Notes: generated from the letters alone by a model not told the origin. A stretch of 64,000 nucleotides of DNA from Persicaria tinctoria (GCA_037127255.1 JBANSL010000016.1:3970501-4034500), one strand, 5' to 3'; shown: positions 34,794 to 47,997, counted from the first letter of the stretch. Made by a program: numbers and translations.

Positions 34794-35930
34794 ATGCAGT
34801 TCTCCCTGTCTCCGGCAGCCACCGTCGCCGGAAACACCGACATCCTCACGGAGATCCTCCGCCGCCTCCCGCCGAAATCCCTCCTACGATTCAAATCCGT
34901 TTCCAAGGAATGGCGATCTCTCATCTCCTCCTCCTTCTTCGCCTCCCTCCACCACCATCACCCACTCCTCTCCGGCGTTTTGCTCCACCGCTCCTCCAAA
35001 TCCACGCTCGAATTCGCCCTCCTACACGGCGAGCCCCACCACCGCCCTAGCCCTTCCCCGCTCCAATTCGCCCTCGATTCCTCCGCCGTCACGATTCTCC
35101 ACTCCTCCAACGGGTTGCTCCTTTGCTCCGCCCGCCGTGGCCCCCACCACCGCTCCTTCCACATCTACAACCCCACGACCGGCGCCTCCGCCGCGGTCCA
35201 ATTGCCCCCCAGCAGCTCCACCCCGTGGATGAATCTCGTGTTCGACCCCGCCGAATCTCCACACTACCAACTAATCCGCATCGACGCCGCTCCGTCCAAT
35301 CAGATCCACCGCTACTCCTCCGCCACCGGAGATTGGGCCCCGTGCCGAAGCCCTAATTTCAACCCCCCTTTCAATTCAGTCCTCTCCGGCGGGGTATACT
35401 GGCGCGGGTCCCTCCACTGGCTGGGGCCCACATCCGAAGCCTCCCTCTCCTTCCATCTCCAACACGAGACCTTCCGGCCAATGCCGCCCCTCCCCCGCCC
35501 CAACGACCACCGGAAGCGGCGGCGGCAGAGCGTCCTAGAGTCCTCCGGCGGGAAGCTCCTCCTCGTCGAGGCTTTCGAGGAAGGCGAGATTCGAGTCCTA
35601 GAGATGCAAGAAGACTACTCTTCTTGGGAGGTAAGGTATGATCACATTTCGGTTATCTCCGCCGTAGCAGAGGCTTATCCGCGGGTAATTGGGAGGACCG
35701 TCGAGGGGCGGACCTCGAAGGAGTATTACAAGTTCCAAGTGTGTGGGGTGGCGGAGGAGGCGGAGGAGGGGGTGGCGGTGGTGGTGAGGGTGCCGGGGAA
35801 GGTGTTGGGGATTGGGGTGCGGAGTAAAAGGGTGTGGGAGATGAGGGAGGTGTTGCCAACCACTCAAACTGCTTCTGATTTTGAATGGATTGATGTGTTT
35901 CCCTTTGTTGAAACTTTGGCTTTTGTTTGA
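34794..35930 (+). CDS. F-box protein (F-box associated-domain type), intronless
   Basis: A single 378-codon frame. Residues about 14-52 (TDILTEILRRLPPKSLLRFK, VSKEWRSLISSSFF) are a standard F-box, which binds SKP1 and places the protein in an SCF E3 ubiquitin ligase. The rest (about 90-370) has the F-box-associated/kelch-like pattern, with SSNGLLLCS, IYNPTTGAS, FDPAESPHYQLI and YSSATGDW, typical of the large At5g07610-like group; this part would choose the target, which is unknown. The first half is strikingly GC- and C-rich compared with its surroundings, and both strands are open over long stretches. The TATA box is close upstream, and the copia element ends about 760 bp before the ATG. Confidence 0.9.
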   Translation: MQFSLSPAATVAGNTDILTEILRRLPPKSLLRFKSVSKEWRSLISSSFFASLHHHHPLLSGVLLHRSSKSTLEFALLHGEPHHRPSPSPLQFALDSSAVTILHSSNGLLLCSARRGPHHRSFHIYNPTTGASAAVQLPPSSSTPWMNLVFDPAESPHYQLIRIDAAPSNQIHRYSSATGDWAPCRSPNFNPPFNSVLSGGVYWRGSLHWLGPTSEASLSFHLQHETFRPMPPLPRPNDHRKRRRQSVLESSGGKLLLVEAFEEGEIRVLEMQEDYSSWEVRYDHISVISAVAEAYPRVIGRTVEGRTSKEYYKFQVCGVAEEAEEGVAVVVRVPGKVLGIGVRSKRVWEMREVLPTTQTASDFEWIDVFPFVETLAFV

Positions 35931-37605
35931 TTTTTCATGTTTTGTTCTTCAATGTTGTGTTAATGAATCAAATTATGTATCTACTAAGGTAATGTGATTA
36001 ATATATATCTTACTATCCATCTTTAAACTTTACTCTGAGCGAGATTGAATATATTTTTTTGTGAAATAGAATGGTGTTGTTTTTAGATTGAGATATTAAG
36101 TCATCTACATTATTTTTTTGTTATTTCACGGACAGAAATAACAAAATCTTTATTTAGGTTAGGATAAGGTTCCGATGGGTTTCAGTTATTCCCGACGAAA
36201 TATGATAGTCTAGCAAAAATCATTTGAATAGTATATTTTTTATTTCTCTATTTTGGATAATTTTTAACGAAATTTAGATGGTCGATCTTAAGTTGAGTTG
36301 GTAATCTGATCGATATATGGCATGGAAATATTAATTGGATTTAAATTATAGAGATGGTAACCACTTCTTACTGAGATTTATGTGCTCTATCTAATAATGC
36401 AATAGCATATTTAATTACTTGACCTAAAAAGAATAATGTAATATATACATATATAATACTTATATCTAAATTGCGTGCAGCCAAATAATTCATTTGACTA
36501 ATTAATTAATTAATTGAAAACGATTTAGCAATTAATTATGTGGGGTTAAACCTAGATAGTTGTTATAAGTTATAACTAATCGATCTTTAACATATAGGTA
36601 TAGACTATAGACCATATCACCAGTCGGTGGTTATAATTAACAAGCAAAAGGAAAATATAGGAGTATATTGTTAAAAATATTTGGCTTGTTTTCTTGTAGA
36701 GTGCGTTTTCACTTGTTGTATTGTCCCGCCTTTTGTTTTCGTTTTCGTTTGTATGTATTGATGGGTTTCCGTCTGCCGACTTATCGACCATCGAGATTCA
36801 GGTATATCTGATCTCGAATTATTTCCTAATCGAAAAAAAAAATTGTTAAAAATATATATAGTCGTTTAACATTATTTTAATTAGGTGATGGGAAATTAAA
36901 AATATAATTTATATATGTTTCTTTTATAAATAGCTAGAATAGTGTGAATAATTGACCGATTATATTATTTTCAAATATCATGTTGATTAAAAAAAACATT
37001 TTTGAAAATATTTTAGCCTCGTGGGATTTTTCCAAAAATGATATTTGAAAAATCAATTTTTTGATGGTGATATTCGAATTATTGCACGTACCCACCGGTA
37101 GTGGGCAGGAAGATAACCAACCCGATCTCAATTTTAATATTTTTGTTCGAACTTGTACCCCAATTATTTGGAAATTAGCAATTGAGTTGAATGGCTCAAA
37201 TCACTGTAAATTTTGATGGTGATCTTCGAATTTTAATGTTTTTGGTGATATTCGAATTTTAATGTTTTTGTCCGAACGTGAATTGGTGGCAAAGCTCTGT
37301 AAATTTGCATATTTATACAATTAGTTAGGATTATCATTTAAGTTGAATGGGTCGAGGATGAAGAGTTATACTCAGCTTATTTATTAAATGAACAATATCA
37401 AGTTAGACGTTTTTCAAGTCGAGTTTTTTTGGAATTGAGATCAAACTACTCGAGAAATTCTTATAAATTCCACATAGTTAATCAAACTTAAATTAAGTCC
37501 GAATCTAAGCTATTCAACTTATATAAAATTGATCCTCCCACTCACAAGCGACTCCATATTTTCAAGGGAATTCGAACTTCGAACGTCTTGACATAAGACG
37601 TGTAG
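35931..37605. other. Spacer downstream of the F-box gene
   Basis: AT-rich, without a gene. A short phrase (TTTGATGGTGAT(A/C)TTCGAAT) recurs near 37060, 37210 and 37245, a sign of small local duplication. No transposon ends were recognised. Confidence 0.5.
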
Positions 37606-38200
37606 GCCCATAAATTACCGAACAAAAAACCTCCAACCCCAAAAAGAAAACACCAAAAGCAAAAATTGTCAGATGGAAAAAACCGGCTACGGATTTTGTC
37701 AAACTAAACTTCGATGGTGCTCGAACGGAGTCGAACAGAGCGGCGTCTGGGTTCGTTATCCGTGATTGTCAGGGTACGGTGCTTGCCTGTGGCGCCCGTG
37801 GACATGGTTCAATTTCGGCCGTGCAGGCGGAGTGCTTCGGTCTTATCGCGGGTCTTCTTGAAGCCTCCAAGCGGGGCTTCACCCATCTTGAGATCGAAGG
37901 TGATTGCCTTACGATCATAAACGCCCTTAAGGGTGTTTGGCGCTGTCCGTGGGAGATCGAGATGTCGATTTCGGATGCCCTGGGTCTCTGTCGCGCCTTC
38001 CAGTGTGTCACTTTCGGTCATATCTTCAGGGAGGGCAACCAGGTGGCGGATCGTCTTGCGCATCTTGGCCTCTCTTCTCACTTTGTAGCGAACTGCGTTC
38101 CCGCTGAGATATTTGAGCTCGTTCGTGGGGACGCCGTCGGGCGAGGAGCTAGACGTACGTAGGTTTCCCCCGAATCCTTACCTTGTATCAAAAAAAAAAA
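37606..38200 (+). mobile_element. 5'-truncated LINE 3' end with RNase H domain and poly(A)
   Basis: The frame 37606-38162 is open from an upstream stop, has no ATG before the domain, and encodes an RVT_3-type RNase H: VKLNFDGARTESN, AVQAECFGLIAGLLEASK, HLEIEGDCLTI and HIFREGNQVADRLAH. All expected acidic residues (D, E, D, D) are kept. It stops at 38160-38162 and is followed 25 bp later by an A-tract at 38190-38200. This is the normal 3' end of a plant L1-type LINE after 5' truncation. The reverse transcriptase is absent. No target duplication could be found. A domesticated RNase H gene is possible but less likely. Confidence 0.75.
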
Positions 38201-38917
38201 GTTGTTGTTAGTTCAATCCATATTGTACTAATTAAGTAATTAGTTGTTGTTAGTCAAATCCTTGTGAACATGTCTCTCTAATTTAGGATTGGGGTAAGAA
38301 TTAGAAAATCATTACTTAATACAAATTGCTAACAATGACATTCCTTCTCTCTATTTCCTAGATGGATATTTTTTTCATTTCGATTTTTCTTTGATATATT
38401 TGTGTTCATTAACTAGATTAATTAATTGATAAGCATGTGATCGAACGTGTCTTTATCATTTAGAGTAGCGATTAGATTAACCTGAATAATTAATCCTACT
38501 CGCCATGAAAGATATCATTAACTACATTCCTGCCAAAAATGTCAAAACAAAAAGCATATAAAAAATGAAAAATATATTCCTGCCAAAAAAAATCCATACA
38601 CAAAATGCATATGATTAACTGATTAAGGATGCAAAGACATGAAATTAATTCAATATATACCCCCTTTTATATATTTTGCAGAAATCCAGTTTTTTTTTTA
38701 ATTCTTCGCAATAGTATTAAATATTAATGATGTAGTTAATACGAATCATCACGTTACAAGTCAACAATATCAATAATTAAAAAGTCAAAACTAAAATATT
38801 AAACTCCATAATTGTTCTTTTGTCTTTTATCTTATTGTAAATACTCCATAAGTTAATAAACTCAATTAAAAAAAAACTAAAGATAAATTGGTATATAAAA
38901 CTCGAATGTCCGTGTGA
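38201..38917. other. Spacer
   Basis: AT-rich; GTTGTTGTTAGT(T/C)(C/A)AA occurs twice (38202 and 38242). No gene seen. Confidence 0.5.
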
Positions 38918-39146
38918 CAAACTAATTAAAACTCGTCGTTTATTATTCATACACATTTTTAGAATGATAAAAACTATATAAAGTATTAACTTTTTTTACA
39001 TTTTTTTTTATAAATTCATACTTAATAGTAATAAGTATGAAATTATTTTAAAAGTTTATTAAAAAAGTTAATATTTTATATAGTTTTTAACACATAAAAA
39101 AGTGTGCGTGAATAGTAAAACGTCAAGTTTTAATTAACGGAGGGAG
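38918..39146. mobile_element. Decayed Stowaway-like MITE
   Basis: The right end, inverted, reads CTCCCTCCGTTAATTAAAAC and continues TTGACGTTTTACTATTCACG; the left end (ACTAATTAAAACTCGTCG, TTATTATTCATACAC) matches it but has lost the outer bases. The interior is self-complementary. Confidence 0.65.
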
Positions 39147-39843
39147 TATTACATTATGATATAAGAGGCATTGGAACTTTTCTCATTTTAATTTATTTAA
39201 GAAATTTTACCCGCTTTTCAAACTATTTTAAAACTCCAAACTCCTTTTTATCGATCAATATATAAGAAATTAAACTAGGCATTAACCACTAAGAGTGTTA
39301 ATATATAATAACGCTTTTATTTGACTTTCGATTGGAAAAAAAGTGTTTCAAGAAAATCTATTTTGCTATAAGTTATAAACTAGGCTAGTTTAGAATTATT
39401 TCAGATTACCATTATCGAATCAAGTTTTTAACTTTTTATATTTTAAAGAGGATAAAGTTTTATGAACCAAAGTTTGACAAAAATATAAGTTAAAATATTC
39501 AACTAGAGTATTTTTAAAGGTACCAATTTATCTAAAAAAAAACATTTTTAATATGACAACGCGATATTTAGATTTTCCCAACTGTATTCATACAATTCAA
39601 ATAAAAACTCTATTGAAACAAGATCCATACGGCCATACCTAATGCCGTTTCACAATATAAAGAGCCAAACGCCACCTTAGCTATTTCCAAGACCCAAAAA
39701 CCAGTAGCATTCATCATTTCTCCCCAGCTGGAGAAAATGACTAAGAAAGTATTCAACACCAACAAATGTAATCAAACAAACAGAATGAATAGAATCAAAA
39801 TAAAGGCATGTTTGGTATATACGATTTAGTATCGCCTTCTGCT
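39147..39843. other. Spacer and 3' region of galacturonokinase
   Basis: AT-rich; no gene seen. The last 100-200 bases probably include the 3' UTR of the minus-strand gene. Confidence 0.5.
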
Positions 39844-42800
39844 TCATATAATCCGAGAACTGTTGGATGAATCACATATCAACACCGCGGTTACTGGGTC
39901 AATCTTATCCGTCAAGTCCGGCTGCAGCTTCGCATACTCGGTTCTAACATAAGACGCTGCTTCGGCTGCATAATCGGCGTCCACTAGAGCAATGCAGCAG
40001 CCTCTGAATCCTGCCCCACTGAACCTTGCTCCAAATACGCCCCGAGCCCTCAAAAGGACCTCATACAGTTGTATCAATGGCTCACAACCTATGAAGATAA
40101 CAAGCCAATAGCATCAAACTGGTTTTACAACTACTTGAAGACCAAACTCATAACCTAAGAAACAAACGATTGCGCACCACATTCATAATTCTGAATGGAA
40201 CTTCGACCAGAAGCTGTAATGAGCTTCCCGAATTCTTCCAAATTGCCGGAAGACCAGGCTTCAAGTCCTGCGCTGAGCAAAAGATAATGTTATGATCACA
40301 ACAGAAAGTGGTAACATAAACCTTCCAACTGTTCAAGACTAACCTTTCTTAACGCGCATATTTTCTGAAAAGTAATGTTCTGCCCTTCGAGCAAGAAGAG
40401 GATTTAGCTCACCCTGTTAACAATGAAAGGAAGAATCGATAATGCTTTGCATATTAGTGAAGAGCAACTCTTGAGTGTGTGCTTTTGGACTATGTTACAT
40501 GCCATGTCAACAGATTTATGAAAATACCAGATGAAATAATACTTTCCAAACAATACTGAGTACCTTGTGAGCTTCATACACTGCCAGATCAACTGTCAAC
40601 AAGAAAAAGTAAGCATAAAAATCACTATGATTTTGAGATAATAAGAACTAATTTGCACAAAAAAATGGATGCACAAAAAGTATTTAGTCCTGACCATTAG
40701 ATAGGATAGGCTCCACATCAGGCCGACCTGAAGCACTGCAACACACAAAAGATAGAGAATAATGAGGGTGACGGGTCAGATGACAGATTGCCAGGCACAT
40801 GATTTTTTTTTATTTTTTTTTTGCATTTACTGTCTACACATAAGTTATTGATGATTGATTTTAAAGCAAAAATCTACACACCTTTTGAAGGATACAATTC
40901 AAGGTTCGCCTCACATTCTACGCAACTGAGAATTCTATGAAATAAGATTATTAAGAGTTGTAAATGTTTTGGTATAAATCTTTCAACTAAAATGTTGAAT
41001 CTCATGAATGCTTATCTCTGCTTTCCTTTTGAAGCCAATAATCAGCACAGGTACTAATACTGGATGGCAAGTAGAGAAACTATGATGTAAGATGCCTACA
41101 AAATATGCTTAGAATAGCTTTGGACAAAACCGGGCTTGGACCAGATTCCACCAGAGTTAAAACACCATTTTAGGTACACCAGTACTGGTGGGCAATGGGT
41201 TCAAGCCAAAATAGGCGGGATCTATGTAAATTAACATAACTTGATTGTCCATACAAAATGGTATTTGAGAGGATGGGTCCAGCAGCACCATGATGATTAT
41301 AGAATATTTATGCTAATTAGAAAGGTTACAGCTATCACCTTAGTAGGACCTTTGCTGCCTCTCGGCATTCAGCAACACGAGAATTATACCCTTTGTTACT
41401 TGTCAAAGCATGCTTTAAGCCTGAACAGGCTAATAGTATCTTGTATGTCTTCTTAAATCCATCTTTTTCATTCTTTTGCGACTCTGGGGGGTGTATCACC
41501 TTGTATTCTTTGGTCTACACACCAAAAAAAAGTCATTCTTAAATCCACTTTGACAACTGTCCTTCTGATCTTTTTTAAATATACTATGAAACTTTTTGAA
41601 GGGGCATGAAAGAAAACTTCAACATAACATTACCTTGCAGTCCATGAATGTTAAGCAACCATAGCTTGAAAGCAGTATAGCTGATTGATCCAATATGCCA
41701 TTATTCAAACCTAAGTACTCATTTTCAATCAATCTAGGAGAAGAAGAGATTCATTAGATATAACTACACCAATGCATGTGAATAACATAAGTGATAAAAG
41801 TAACAAGTTTTCAGTGAGCAAATCAGAGTTGCAACAATCTTCTTCCAAATCCATTGTGGTAGAAATATAATAAAGTTCAAATTGTTAACAAGAAAAATAG
41901 ATGAGAAGAAAAAAACAGTTGTCCCCTTTTTTTTCATTCTAGTTATTGACATGTTAGGAGGGGGGTAACAACGATTAGAGTTTCAACAAAACATAAAGAA
42001 ACAAATAAATAAAGCAGCTGTTTTCATCCACACAGGTAGATCTGTAGGTGTATGAAAATATATGAAATTTGTGGCTCTACTTTTCTATTGCTTGGGGTCC
42101 TACAAGCTAAACTTTCCCTTCAGCAATATACAGATAAATAAAGCATGTGTGTGAAAATATAGAGAAATTTGTGGCTGTACTTTTCCTATTGCTACGGGTC
42201 CGACAAGCTAAACTTTCCCTTTTGTAATGTAAATGACGCTTACCTTTTCCTTTGGAGCAAAAACTCAGCAATTTGGAGATACATTAACCTTGTTGAGTTT
42301 AAAAAGAAAAATCCCTGCTAAGCTCACCACTTCGGTGATTACAGTAAACCTTTGTTAATTGGCAACCTGTCTTTCTAAAAGAGGCATGTAAACATGTTCC
42401 TTAATTAGGGAATGGAGTAGAGTTAAAGGTCCAACTATTATATCTGAGATCTACTTCCAAATACCCCGATCCAAGTAGATCATACATTTTTTGCAGGCTG
42501 GATGAAATATATAAGAATCAGCTAAACTACAAACAAGTGTAATGGAGTGAAAACTTAATAATATGCACAGCTATGATGCTTTAAACTATGAAATGTCTTA
42601 CAAAGAGTTATAATTCACTTCATGATATCTTGAGTTACATTAAGTGATCTTGAACAAAATAATGCTCTCTTTTAAATCAGAAACTACTGAATCACAAGCA
42701 TGGATGGTAACGAGAGCCATCGGAGATATGTCAGAAACATACCTATCATACTCAATGTTTTCTGCAGGAGATACTGAAAGCTTATTTGCACTTTGGAAGG

Positions 42801-45800
42801 CCAAAAGGTAAGCTATACCAACCTGACAAGCAAGATGTAGATCAGAGAAGATGAAAAGTAATTTTTGGACACAAGCACAAGAAGAAGTAAATGGCAGAAC
42901 AATAGTGCATTATTTTCTGAACCATTACCAAAAGTTGGGACATCAATTTTCATACTTGAACATTATGAAATGTATCTTTAACATTTAGGAACTCTGGTGG
43001 ATTACGTGAGGCTCAAACTACAGCAATGAACACCTCATAACTCAAATAGAGTAGCAATGTTTTACTACAGGATGACTGCATATAGAAGACTTGTTTCTGT
43101 CAAACTGAACGCAGAACTGAAGTAAACAGATAGAGTAACTTAGTAATAAGTTGTTAAGCCTCCAATTTCCACTCAGAATATGTGATAGCCAAAGACTGAA
43201 CGTTAGATATCTACCCAGGTTGTATCCGGGTCCAGTCACTCTAGTGGTAATAACAATTGTAGGAAATCACCACGGATGCCTATGAGTGGAGCATGCCCAG
43301 CTTGGTTGTAATGCAGGGTCACACCGTAGAGTTTGAGTAGAGACACTCAAATACCTCACATTCAAGGATGACGATGTTTAGAACCATTTCTCTCTGACCT
43401 CATCATCAACTTCATATGGTTATCAGTTATCACCCCATCATTCATGTCTATTCTGGGCATTAATGAGGTCAATGTTTTCCATCATTTCTAGCTTGTTTTA
43501 TACTCTTTATGCTACATCATGAGATGATCGAACCATTTCATATGGCTTAACCAATACCAAACTCATTAGAGTCCTCGAAGTTGATCAGTTTAACAATCAA
43601 ATCATGTTATAGGAAAAACAAAAACGCATTAGGAGAAAGGGATCTAATAGGCATACGTATCAAAACAGGCAATGGTTCACATGTAATGCACTTTTATAAC
43701 TTGAAATTTGCCAAGTTTTTTGCACACAAAGTAGCTGAGAATATAAAATAATAAAAAGTTAAACTCCAGCAGCTGGAGTAAGTTTCTCAATACAAAGGTA
43801 AATATTATGCAGATAAAGCATCAAAATTCTCAATTAAAAGCAGAAGAAGAGGAGATACTACTTACAGCAGCTGAAGAGCTAAGACCGGAACTGTCAAGGC
43901 CCTTGGAACCGCAAATGACCCCTATAATGCCCTGTAACTTTTATATGTTATAAACTACACCCAATATAAACAAATAATTCAAATTTTATATGTTACTTAG
44001 TATAATTTTTTTTTAATCCAAATAAAGAATACAAAGCTTGAAGTCTATCTGAGCCTTGAACAAAAATTAACATGCACATCAAATCCATTAACCGAGCATG
44101 ATCACATATTCACATCTATATGAAGTCTCATTTGGCATACTTGCAAAATATTTAAAAAAATATAAATAAATATTGACCTGACTGATGTTGTTGCCTCTAC
44201 TTTGTAATGCATATAAAGCTGCTCGGGCATATCTACCCCAGGATTCTGCTGATTCTCTTTGCCCATTTGTCATACATGAGCCATTTGATTTTTCCGATTT
44301 CGTTGGATGCTGAATTTCATCAACGCTGGATCATTTATACAAGCATATAACCATATAAAAAAACATTAAGGAAATAAAAATGACTGCTCAATACAAATTT
44401 AACTTCCCCGACTTGCAATTTAATGGAATATTAAAAGGTTTAATAACAGAAAAAACAGCAATTTTTTTCTGAGTTTGCTTATGATCAATATTGTCCCCTA
44501 GGATAATTTCGGTCTTTTTTATGGTTGGCTAAGACAATCTCAAACTTCAGTACATGTCTGGTAACTGCACATTAAGTGAAAAATCAATTGCTTTAAACAG
44601 CTGAACGACCACTAAGTTTATACCAAGACATACCAAGTTTTTCTCTCTTAATAGTTAACGCAAGATCTCTTCTCCTACTTCTCTTTTCTTTTCTTTTTTC
44701 CCTCTTTTTTCTTGAGGAGAGGGGTGTACTTTGGCATGTAAATGACTAGAAGTTATATAATCAGGATATGATAGATGCTTCTACCTGAAACACACTTCTC
44801 CTTTAAACTGCTTCGACCTCAAGACAACCTGCAAAGAAAAGCTTTTGGGTGATGACAAGGTTGAGCAGCTTATCTTTTTTCCCTAAACACTGTTATTCAA
44901 GTGTGAAAATGAATATGGAGAGCTTACACAGGAAAAATGCTTCATTCACCAAACTAATTGGCTGAAACTAGAGTCAGGGTAGCCTTGATTGCTTAATTAG
45001 TTACACCTCTGGCATCATTTCTAGTCACAATGTCCAGTGGCATGGTCAAATCAATAATATGGGACCTCACATTGCACCACTTGTGTCCTTAGTGTGATAT
45101 GCCTAGTTTCTCAGATAAGGAGTCTAATTCTTTTATGAGGGCATACCAATTCCTTATCAACCCCTGTTTCTGATTGCTTACTGTAAATTTAAGGGTGGAA
45201 AGACAAAACTATTTTTTACTTTGAGAGGTTTTAACATTTGGCAAACTATTACAGTACAAGTTTTGATAAAAAATAAAGCAAGAAAATTGACATAACATTT
45301 GCTCATCATGGGAATACATGGTTATCTGAACATTTCAGAGGGATTGCTTAAAGATTTGAGGAATTGTATGTAATATCAAAGGGAACAATCAAGATTTCTT
45401 TTGGCATTGCTTCTAGAGACAGTCAATATGATAATATGTCTACTCCTTGAGTGCACATATATGTCAATTGTTTGATCATTGAAACTTTTAAGCTTCATCT
45501 TTGAGACATCATTGTTAGATTAATAGATCTTGAAGACAAAATGCATGTAACTAGTTTCAAATTTGCACAATAATTATTTGGGTAAATAAACTAAACCTGA
45601 GAGTTTCCAGAGGGTACAAAAGCAAGAAGTATTCCCAAATTGATCGCCATGGCTGATACAAATCCTCCCTAAAAACATCACAAACAAAGAAAACCATTGA
45701 GTTCAATATCAGAGGCTAGAAATGACAGCAGTACCACCAAGAAAGTAAATTCCTAACTGTCACACAGTTTTATCTAATTGGAAAGTACTCATGATCTGTG

Positions 45801-46687
45801 TAACCTGACACATTCAAGAGTGACACAGTTTTACTCGAAAGCCTCAAGTATTTAATCAACCAATAACTCATCATTATAAAGTAAAGATGAATCAACCAAC
45901 CTGATGATCAATGTGAGCTCCTAGAGGACAGATCCTGTAAGGAGAGACAACAACCCTAACTTCATTCGGAGTTCGTCCTGCCATCTCTGCAACTGTCTCT
46001 CTTAGTTCATCCAACTGCAAATCAAGCAAACCATATCTCATTAGCTGCTCTAAAACTAACAAAATAATGCAACTAGAGTTCTCAATATAATTTTGTGAGA
46101 AGCTCTCAAAGTTCTCAATATAATATCAAAATTACATCCAATGTAGTACAACAAGGACTTCCAATTCCAACATAGAGAGGATGGTTAGGTTAAATTAGTA
46201 CAAGGACTTCCAATTTAGCACCTAACTCAATCATGGGAGTTCCTTACCACTTTCATGCCCCATGAACTTCCGATGACAGTACGGAAATCATGTTTCTCCA
46301 TTATCTGTAACCTACTACAGTGTTTGCCTTAACAAATGAACTCAAATGCTTTAAAAAGAACAAGAAAAGAGTCACTGCAGTGGAGACAAGAGAAGAAGGA
46401 AAACAATGTCTGACATTGCAGTGGACCACTACTGTTGCCGTACAAAAGGTTGAAGATTCACATACGAAGACAATCCAATTAAAAGAAGATTAAATCACCA
46501 AAAACCAATTCAATTCCAACATACAATTAGGCCAATCACATAAAAGACAGGAGAGGAGGGGGGGGGGGGGGGGGGGGGGGTTGGAACGGTACTTCAGCGG
46601 ATAAGACGGAAACGAAATAGATGAAGAAACGGGATTACGGATTACCGCTTCCTTAGAAGGCCATGAAGATCCGCCCTGACAATCCAT
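39844..46687 (-). CDS. GALAK: Galacturonokinase (GHMP kinase family)
   Basis: Fourteen coding exons (minus): 46687-46646, 46014-45901, 45668-45597, 44828-44785, 44325-44178, 43931-43866, 42822-42743, 41733-41634, 41514-41339, 40735-40695, 40592-40564, 40413-40344, 40267-40178, 40088-39844; 438 residues in frame. Motifs: sugar-binding PLGAHIDHQ near 48; GHMP ATP-binding loop SKGLDSSGLSSSAAVG (about 149-164); LDQSAILLSSYGC; C-terminal GHMP motif GARFSGAGFRGC. The match to plant galacturonic acid kinase is close throughout. The enzyme phosphorylates free D-galacturonate to its 1-phosphate, feeding UDP-GalA synthesis and recycling pectin sugars; it is cytosolic. The start is the first ATG of the frame; an upstream extension opens only with GTG. 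A 1-kb palindromic element lies about 270 bp upstream. Confidence 0.95.
42048..42240. repeat. Direct duplication (98-bp period) in a GALAK intron
   Basis: GTGTATGAAAATATATGAAA at 42048 and GTGTGTGAAAATATAGAGAA at 42146 begin two similar segments that share TTTGTGGCT(C/G)TACTTTT and CAAGCTAAACTTTCCCTT. The copies differ at many single bases, so the event is older than the HMA intron duplication. Confidence 0.8.
46558..46580. repeat. 23-base G homopolymer in GALAK intron 1
   Basis: An uninterrupted run of G (C on the coding strand) lies 66 bases inside the first intron. Its true length may be affected by sequencing or assembly error. Confidence 0.85.
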
Positions 46688-46958
46688 TGCCGGCGCGGAA
46701 ATCAAATACACGCAAACACGTTGCAGCGGCGAATGCGATTAAGCGTGATAGATCGATCTTCGTTCACAAATAAGAGAGAAAATCTAGCAGGAACTGGAAG
46801 TGTGCGAGTAAAGCAAAGCGGGAATTGGTTAGACGACGTGATTGAGCAACTGCGGATGGGTTCTACTTCTAGTTCTAGCTAAGGTTTCAAGTTTCAACCT
46901 TCACATGATTTGGATTGCTTTTGCCTCTTCCCTGATAAAAAAAAAAAAAAAAAAAAAA

Positions 46959-47997
46959 AGCTAAATTACGCCACTAGTCCCTAACGTTTCGTAGTTTTTT
47001 CGTGTTAGTCCCTAACCTTTCATTCATTTTATTCAAGACCTTAACCTTTTATACCTATTTCATATTAGTCCTTAAACTTTTATTCATTCCATTCAAGTCC
47101 CTAACCTATTGAATTTGTTGCACTATTAGTCTATATTATTTTTAAAATTGAAAAAATAAATTCAGATATTTTATTTTAAAAATAATTTAGACTAAAGTAT
47201 AATTTTTAGGCGAATCTTTAAGATTGGTTAAGAATAATTGAAATTTTTTAATTTAATAATCCCATTTTTAATTTATTTTTAATACCTATAATTTATAATT
47301 TTTTAGTAAAAATACACCCCTTTGTCCAAAAAAACACACACAAATTTTTCCAAAATATTGTGGTTCAATTATTTAATACAATAATTTAGATCAATTAACA
47401 TTAGAAATGTTCATTATTTAAAATCTACAAATCTTAGGCATTCACCTAAAAATTTCCGATTTATTCTAATTTTTTTTAACTAGAAATAGTAATCTTGGTA
47501 TAAATAATTTTTAGTCACACACACAAAATGCACAAATAGGATGTTTTTAAATTTAGAAAGTGGAAATTCAGTAGATTTCAAATACTAAAATTTTCTAAAG
47601 TCGATTTATCTACATTTTGATTAAATAAAATTAACCACACTATAGAGTGAAATTATTTTATTTATTTATTTATTATTATATTTAGAAGTTTATGAAATAT
47701 TATTTAATTAAAATTTTAATACTTTTCTTAACCAATCTTAAACATTCACCAAAAAATTACAATTTAGTCTAAATTATTTTAAAAATAAAATCTCTTGTTT
47801 TTTTTCAATTTTAAAAATAATATAGACTAATAGTGCAACAAATTCAATAGGTTAGGGACTTGAATGGAATGATTAGAAGTTTAAGGACTAATATGAAATA
47901 GGTATAAAAGGTTAGGGACTTGAGTGGAATGAATGAAAGGTTAGGGACTAACAAGAAAAAAGTATGAAACGTTAGGGACTAGTGGCGTAATTTACCC
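46959..47997. mobile_element. Near-perfect palindromic (foldback) element, about 1.04 kb
   Basis: The left arm from TAAATTACGCCACTAGTCCC through GTTGCACTATTAGTCTATAT to the middle is repeated inverted on the right, ending GGGACTAGTGGCGTAATTTA. Matching continues through most of the length (for example TTTAAGATTGGTTAAGAATA versus TTCTTAACCAATCTTAAACA), with a centre near 47480. The internal words CCCTAAC(C/G)TTT are repeated within each arm. The ends resemble Mutator-like MITEs. There is no coding region. GATA(C)AAAA-like sequence on both sides may be a decayed target duplication. Transcription through it would give a long double-stranded hairpin. Confidence 0.85.

Noticed and set aside
34958..35859. 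Minus-strand and alternative-frame ORFs in the F-box gene
   Set aside because: They are shadows of a GC-rich, stop-poor coding exon with a clear F-box domain on the plus strand.
43042..43239. Minus-strand ORF with PGYNL, like the GALAK motif
   Set aside because: It lies in an intron of GALAK. The real exon with KGYNSRVAECREAAK was found at 41339-41514 with proper splice sites and frame.
46688..46711. Eight-codon N-terminal extension of galacturonokinase
   Set aside because: It opens with GTG, not ATG; the first ATG in frame is at 46687.
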